A program made the translations under genes and the position numbers. Below, piece after piece: positions 59,902 through 64,000 of a stretch of DNA of 64,000 bases. The notes beneath the pieces are model-generated. The model saw only the letters and a program-made list of their open reading frames with translations, searched no databases and was not told the DNA's origin. Source of the stretch: an uncultured Flavobacteriaceae bacterium (GTDB lineage Bacteria; Bacteroidota; Bacteroidia; Flavobacteriales; Flavobacteriaceae); NCBI GenBank assembly GCA_947503005.1, contig CANNCA010000001.1, forward strand, positions 310,001-374,000. The letters are read 5' to 3'. Positions within the stretch are counted from its first letter, which is position 1, and each line of letters opens with the position of its first letter.

Positions 59902-60222
59902 ATGACAAATTTCAAGCCGTATTACGCCGTCATCTTTAGTTCAAGGCGCACCGAGGGGGATAACGGTTATGCTGAAATGGCAAATCGAATGGAAGAATTG
60001 GCCAAGCGCCAACCAGGTTATTTGGGTATCGAGAGCGCCAGAGAAGAAATCGGGATTACTGTGAGTTATTGGGATAGTTTGAATGCCATAGCCAATTGGA
60101 AGGCGAATACGGATCACCTTTTTGCCCAGCAAAAAGGTATTCAAGATTGGTATACATGGTATAAAGTGCGTATTTGCTCGGTTGAAAGGGAATACGACTT
60201 CAATAAGGAATCATCTGGCTAA
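59902..60222 (+). CDS. Antibiotic biosynthesis monooxygenase (ABM) fold protein
   Basis: A 106-residue ferredoxin-like dimeric barrel protein. Motifs are MANRMEELAKRQPGYLGIESAREEIGITVSYWDSLNAIANWK and AQQKGIQDWYTWYKVRIC. The YWDSLNAIANWK segment is the usual ABM signature. Members include heme-degrading and cofactor-free monooxygenases, and many have unknown roles. It follows a small unknown gene. Confidence 0.8.
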   Translation: MTNFKPYYAVIFSSRRTEGDNGYAEMANRMEELAKRQPGYLGIESAREEIGITVSYWDSLNAIANWKANTDHLFAQQKGIQDWYTWYKVRICSVEREYDFNKESSG

Positions 60223-60285
60223 GGAATACTTACCATTCGAATTACAATGATTAAGCTTTGAAAGCACATATTTGAATTATTTCCA

Positions 60286-61161
60286 ATGAAAAAAGCACTT
60301 CTTTTTTTACTGCTATTTCAGGTTTTTATCTGTACCTCTCAACCGATTCACCCTTTAGAACCTTCGATCGATCACTACAAAGATCTGAAAGCATTAAGTG
60401 CTGCTCCTATCGAAGAAAGAGCCACTTTAGATACGATTAAGTTTTTTCCTAAGAGTTATAATGCTGTCGCCTTGTTATATACTATGATTCGGCCGGCATA
60501 TTTGAAACAAAACCAAATTAGTACCTTAAAAAATTCTATGGAGTTTCCAGCAAATAGCTCCGAGCAGACCAAGGCGGAACTCGAGTTTTTATTGAACTGG
60601 CAAGAGAAAAGAACAAAAGAAGAAGAAGTTCGGACTGCCAAGGTTTTAGCTCCTATTGGGTATTGGCCGCACATTGACATAATGGTTGATCACGAAGACT
60701 ATGATAAGAACTTGGAATATCTTTTTTTTGAAGGGAAGACCGTTATCGGAGATACATGTACTTCATCCAACTATCCCGCCACCACCAAATTACTTCAAGG
60801 AATTACAAAGGATATGCGGATTATGGAATTCACGGTCAAATACCACTTGCTAAGAGCACGACCCTATGAACTGGAACCTAAGTTGACACCTTTGCAGATA
60901 ATGGGTTCTCCATCATTTGCTAGTGGTCATACATTATGGGCTTATCTGCATGCTTTCACCTGGAGCGAATTAATTCCTGAAAAAAGACCACAATTTTTAG
61001 AGCTGGCATACGAAATTGGGTTATCACGTGAAATCATGGGTATTCATTATCCGAGTGATGAAGAAGCAGCACGTGTTCTTGCCCATGGAATGTTGTCGGC
61101 CATGTGGTCAAATCCTGTATTTATAGCCGATTTTAAGAAAGCTAAACTTGAGTGGGAATAA
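60286..61161 (+). CDS. PAP2-type acid phosphatase
   Basis: A 291-residue exported phosphatase with signal peptide MKKALLFLLLFQVFICTSQ. The three PAP2 motifs are present: KYHLLRARP (K-x6-RP), SPSFASGH and SREIMGIHYPSDEEAAR. Class A non-specific acid phosphatases share these; natural substrates could be phosphate esters or undecaprenyl pyrophosphate. It overlaps the pbpC start by ten bases, which suggests a link to cell wall lipid recycling, though this is inference. Confidence 0.87.
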   Translation: MKKALLFLLLFQVFICTSQPIHPLEPSIDHYKDLKALSAAPIEERATLDTIKFFPKSYNAVALLYTMIRPAYLKQNQISTLKNSMEFPANSSEQTKAELEFLLNWQEKRTKEEEVRTAKVLAPIGYWPHIDIMVDHEDYDKNLEYLFFEGKTVIGDTCTSSNYPATTKLLQGITKDMRIMEFTVKYHLLRARPYELEPKLTPLQIMGSPSFASGHTLWAYLHAFTWSELIPEKRPQFLELAYEIGLSREIMGIHYPSDEEAARVLAHGMLSAMWSNPVFIADFKKAKLEWE

Positions 61162-63548
61162 TTGAAAAGCTTTTTAAAAGAAATAGATCTTCTGCCGCTA
61201 TTGAAGAGCGGAAGCAACGCTCTTTTTTTAAAAAACATCCTACTAAACTCATAACCTTGGCGATATTACTAATCGCATACTATTTCTGTCTTCCCAAACA
61301 ACTTTTCAAAGTGCCAACGGCTACGGTAGTAGAAAGCCGCCAAGGTACATTGTTGGGCGCACGTATTGCCGATGATGGTCAATGGCGGTTTCCTGTAATC
61401 GATAGTGTTCCAAAGAAATTCGAGACTTGCTTGTTGACGTTTGAGGATGCTTATTTTTATAGGCATCCCGGATTTAATCCTATTTCAATGTTTAAGGCCA
61501 TCGGGGCGAATATTTCTGCTGGCAAGATTGTTCGAGGAGGAAGTACACTTACCCAACAGGTCATACGCTTATCTCGAAAAAAAGGCCGTTCGTATGGTGA
61601 AAAATTGTTCGAACTCGTACTGGCTACACGTTTGGAATTTCGCCATTCGAAAGAAGAAATCTTAAAACTGTATACAAGTCACGCCCCTTTTGGGGGTAAT
61701 GTGGTCGGTCTTGATGTAGCGGCATGGCGTTATTTCGGACTCCAACCGCATCAGCTTTCATGGGCAGAATCTGCAACCCTTGCTGTTTTACCCAATGCCC
61801 CAAGTTTGATATATCCTGGAAAGAATCAGCAGAAACTATTGGATAAGCGAAATAGGCTACTTAAAAAACTTTGGACACTAAACCATATTGACAGCACGAC
61901 CTATGAATTGGCCTTGTTGGAAGAACTTCCACAAAAGCCATATTCCTTACCTAAAATAGCCCCGCATTTTGTTCAATATGTCTCAAAATCGCAAAAAGGG
62001 AATCGTAACAAAAGTACGATCGATGAGAACCTACAGCGCAATGTCAATTCCATTACACAGAAATACCATCGTATTTTAAGGCAGAACGAAGTCCATAATG
62101 CTTCGGTTTTAGTGCTTGATGTAAAGACCCGTGAAGTTTTGAGCTATGTTGGTAATACCCAAACATCGGCAGCACACCAAAAAGATGTGGATATGGTACA
62201 CGCAAATCGAAGCACCGGCAGCACGATAAAGCCATTACTGTATACAGCAATGTTAGATGCAGGCGAGCTGCTTCCTGAAATGTTGGTTCCAGATGTGCCG
62301 ACACAAATAGCGGGTTATACACCGGAGAATTTCAATGAGGATTATAGTGGGGCGGTACAAGCTAAAAATGCTTTGGCGCGGTCGTTGAATATACCGGCTG
62401 TTCGTTTATTACAGTCGTATGGACTACAAAAATTTCGGGATCAATTGGATGTTTTTGAGTTGGGCGGATTGAACAAATCGGCGGAGCACTACGGACTCAC
62501 TTTGATTCTTGGAGGGGCAGAAAGCAATTTATGGGATTTATGCAAAACCTACGCAAACTTGGCCTCCACTTTGAATCATTTTAATACCACTTCAAGTGAA
62601 TATTTTGACAATGAGTTTGTTGAACCTACATTTTTAGCCGACCAGGCAGTCGGTTTCGGTAAAAAAACCGCTCAAAAGACTGTTTTTGATGCAGCTAGTA
62701 TTTACCTCACTTTTGAGGCTATGAGAGAAGTAAATCGACCGCAGGGCGATGAATCTTGGCAGTTCTACGATAGTAGCAAACAAATTGCTTGGAAAACGGG
62801 CACGAGTTTTGGGAATAAAGACGCCTGGGCCATCGGAATTACTACCGACTACGTAGTCGGTGTCTGGGCAGGTAATGCCGATGGTGAAGGCCGCCCAAAT
62901 GTTACCGGTGTTTCCAGTGCGGCACCCATTTTATTCGATATATTTGACGTGCTTCCGACCAGTACTTGGTTTGAAAAGCCTTTTGATGAGTTCACTGATA
63001 TCTACGTGTGTGCTCAGAGTGGTTATTTGGCAAGTAAAATATGTCCTACAAAAAGCATAAGTATTCCGAACAAGGAAAATTATGTGAAATCGTGTGACTA
63101 TCATCAAATGGTTTACTTAGATCCTCAGAATCAATTTAGGGTAAATTCTTCTTGTGCAGATCTGTCACAATCTAATTCCGAGTCTTGGTTTTCATTACCG
63201 CCATTGATGGAATTCTATTACAAAAGAACACATCCTTTGTACAAATCATTACCGCCGTTTCGGAATGATTGCGTGAGTACCAACGTTCCTCCTATGGAAT
63301 TTATATATCCTAAAGACGGAAGTCGTATCACCCTGACCAAGAATTTTGAAGGGGATAAAAACGAGCTTGTTCTTAAACTGGCCCATGCAAAACCTGAAAC
63401 AGCGGTTTATTGGTATTTGGATGATACTTTTCTACAACAGACCCAAAATTTCCACGAAATCGGAATTCTTCCCTCCGAAGGAAAACGAAAAATTACGGTA
63501 GTCGATGCACTCGGAAATGAAGTTAAGGTTACGATAACGATAGAGTAG
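61152..63548 (+). CDS. pbpC: Penicillin-binding protein 1C
   Basis: A 798-residue bifunctional cell wall enzyme. The start is GTG at 61152, overlapping the PAP2 gene. A transmembrane helix lies at about 33-45. The glycosyltransferase 51 domain (about 60-240) has catalytic E98 (FEDAYFYRHPG) and GGSTLTQQ (129-136). The transpeptidase domain carries S357-x-x-K360 (STGSTIKP), SLN (411-413) and KTG (548-550). The C-terminal region (about 690-798) is the PBP1C-specific domain, ending KRKITVVDALGNEVKVTITIE. It normally sits beside an alpha-2-macroglobulin, here 5.5 kb upstream. Confidence 0.93.
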   Translation: MGIIEKLFKRNRSSAAIEERKQRSFFKKHPTKLITLAILLIAYYFCLPKQLFKVPTATVVESRQGTLLGARIADDGQWRFPVIDSVPKKFETCLLTFEDAYFYRHPGFNPISMFKAIGANISAGKIVRGGSTLTQQVIRLSRKKGRSYGEKLFELVLATRLEFRHSKEEILKLYTSHAPFGGNVVGLDVAAWRYFGLQPHQLSWAESATLAVLPNAPSLIYPGKNQQKLLDKRNRLLKKLWTLNHIDSTTYELALLEELPQKPYSLPKIAPHFVQYVSKSQKGNRNKSTIDENLQRNVNSITQKYHRILRQNEVHNASVLVLDVKTREVLSYVGNTQTSAAHQKDVDMVHANRSTGSTIKPLLYTAMLDAGELLPEMLVPDVPTQIAGYTPENFNEDYSGAVQAKNALARSLNIPAVRLLQSYGLQKFRDQLDVFELGGLNKSAEHYGLTLILGGAESNLWDLCKTYANLASTLNHFNTTSSEYFDNEFVEPTFLADQAVGFGKKTAQKTVFDAASIYLTFEAMREVNRPQGDESWQFYDSSKQIAWKTGTSFGNKDAWAIGITTDYVVGVWAGNADGEGRPNVTGVSSAAPILFDIFDVLPTSTWFEKPFDEFTDIYVCAQSGYLASKICPTKSISIPNKENYVKSCDYHQMVYLDPQNQFRVNSSCADLSQSNSESWFSLPPLMEFYYKRTHPLYKSLPPFRNDCVSTNVPPMEFIYPKDGSRITLTKNFEGDKNELVLKLAHAKPETAVYWYLDDTFLQQTQNFHEIGILPSEGKRKITVVDALGNEVKVTITIE

Positions 63549-63557
63549 ATCCCTCCT

Positions 63558-63588
63558 TTTGAAATCGTTGGTTTAAGCCCTATATTTA
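63558..63588 (+). promoter_or_regulatory. Promoter of glpK
   Basis: A -33 TTTG (63558-63561), 19 bases, and the -7 box TATATTTA (63581-63588, one mismatch). The spacing fits the Bacteroidota sigma-A consensus and the ATG is about 22 bases downstream. Confidence 0.55.
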
Positions 63589-63610
63589 GAGTTCAGTCAA
63601 AATGATAACT

Positions 63611-64000
63611 ATGGCAAACCAATACATTATTTCGTTAGATCAAGGCACAACGAGCTCAAGAGCTTTACTCGTTGACGAAAAAGGTCAAATACAGGGAATG
63701 GTTCAAAAAGAATTCAAGCAGATTTTTCCAAAATCAGGTTGGGTAGAGCACGATGCAATGGAAATATTGGAATCACAACTGAGTGTGCTATCCCAACTCA
63801 TTAAGGACAAAAATGTAAGTGCTTCAGACATAAAAGCAATCGGAATCACCAATCAACGCGAAACAGCCATAGTTTGGGATAAGAATACAGGCAAGCCGGT
63901 TTACAATGCAATCGTATGGCAAGACAAGCGAACGGCCGACATATGTGAGCACATGACAAAAAGTGGACTCACTGAACATGTTCGAAAGACAACGGGATTG
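63611..64000 (+). CDS. glpK: Glycerol kinase, N-terminus (partial)
   Basis: First 130 codons of glycerol kinase, which makes glycerol 3-phosphate. [19 protein letters not shown] (the phosphate-1 loop) and [14 protein letters not shown] are typical, as is [33 protein letters not shown]. Two in-frame ATG are close together (63602 and 63611); I prefer 63611. The rest of the gene is outside the window. Confidence 0.92.
   Translation, partial: MANQYIISLDQGTTSSRALLVDEKGQIQGMVQKEFKQIFPKSGWVEHDAMEILESQLSVLSQLIKDKNVSASDIKAIGITNQRETAIVWDKNTGKPVYNAIVWQDKRTADICEHMTKSGLTEHVRKTTGL

Overview
The window looks like a chromosomal segment of a marine Flavobacteriia (Bacteroidota). The main signs are a low-to-moderate GC content, promoters of the Bacteroidota type (-7 box TAnnTTTG) with few Shine-Dalgarno sites, a type IX secretion sorting domain protein, a complete Bat (Bacteroides aerotolerance) operon, an IPExxxVDY-family protein beside pyruvate kinase, and paired SulP transporters with a carbonic anhydrase. 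I saw no rRNA, tRNA, CRISPR array, insertion sequence or prophage.

Layout. 1-960: start of a UvrD/AddA-like helicase, divergent from Mn-type superoxide dismutase. 1020-2125: a gene-free stretch holding an array of near-identical small RNA genes on the minus strand. Four complete units each have their own -7 box at a fixed distance and their own terminator, and a fifth is decayed; this is the most unusual part of the window. 2215-6384: purF, a PfkB kinase, rnhA and purN. 6543-10899: acpP, fabF, rnc, an IPExxxVDY protein and pyk. 10983-15696: a LOV-like PAS protein without the photoactive cysteine, a 51-residue lipoprotein, dinB, a CYTH phosphatase, a YCII-like lipoprotein, an unknown gene and pheS. 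15805-21211: an inorganic carbon/anion cluster with two SulP permeases, beta carbonic anhydrase and a Usp protein. 21274-30328: moxR, a DUF58 protein, a large two-TM protein and batA to batE, all on the minus strand and almost without gaps. 30649-34736: an aldo/keto reductase, an SDR and a repeat-containing T9SS cargo protein. 34963-38974: a Schlafen-type protein, then amylosucrase with fructokinase (sucrose use). 39613-43725: an SPFH-GYF protein, a zinc-ribbon membrane protein, a phosphoesterase and an acyl-ACP desaturase. 43835-45339: an OmpA-type protein and a helix-hairpin-helix membrane protein. 45340-46220: mostly non-coding, with a possible 44-residue peptide and two large hairpins. 46221-49757: an ALDH7-type dehydrogenase, a SnoaL-like protein, a DUF1304 protein, 3-hydroxyanthranilate dioxygenase and a CAP-domain lipoprotein. 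50103-63548: a bacterial alpha-2-macroglobulin with an intact thioester motif, and penicillin-binding protein 1C. Between these two lie a trans-3-hydroxy-L-proline catabolic set (permease, reductase, dehydratase), a CvpA-family protein, two small genes and a PAP2 phosphatase. 63611-end: start of glycerol kinase.

How the genes work together. Housekeeping genes (purines, fatty acids, translation, glycolysis) alternate with small catabolic or envelope modules. The SulP/carbonic anhydrase block probably supplies bicarbonate. Amylosucrase plus fructokinase would turn sucrose into glucan and fructose 6-phosphate. The hydroxyproline dehydratase and reductase would make L-proline. The macroglobulin and PBP1C form the known envelope defence/repair pair, here split apart. 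Several true starts lie inside longer open frames, and I moved them using promoter position, signal peptides or overlap with the upstream stop.
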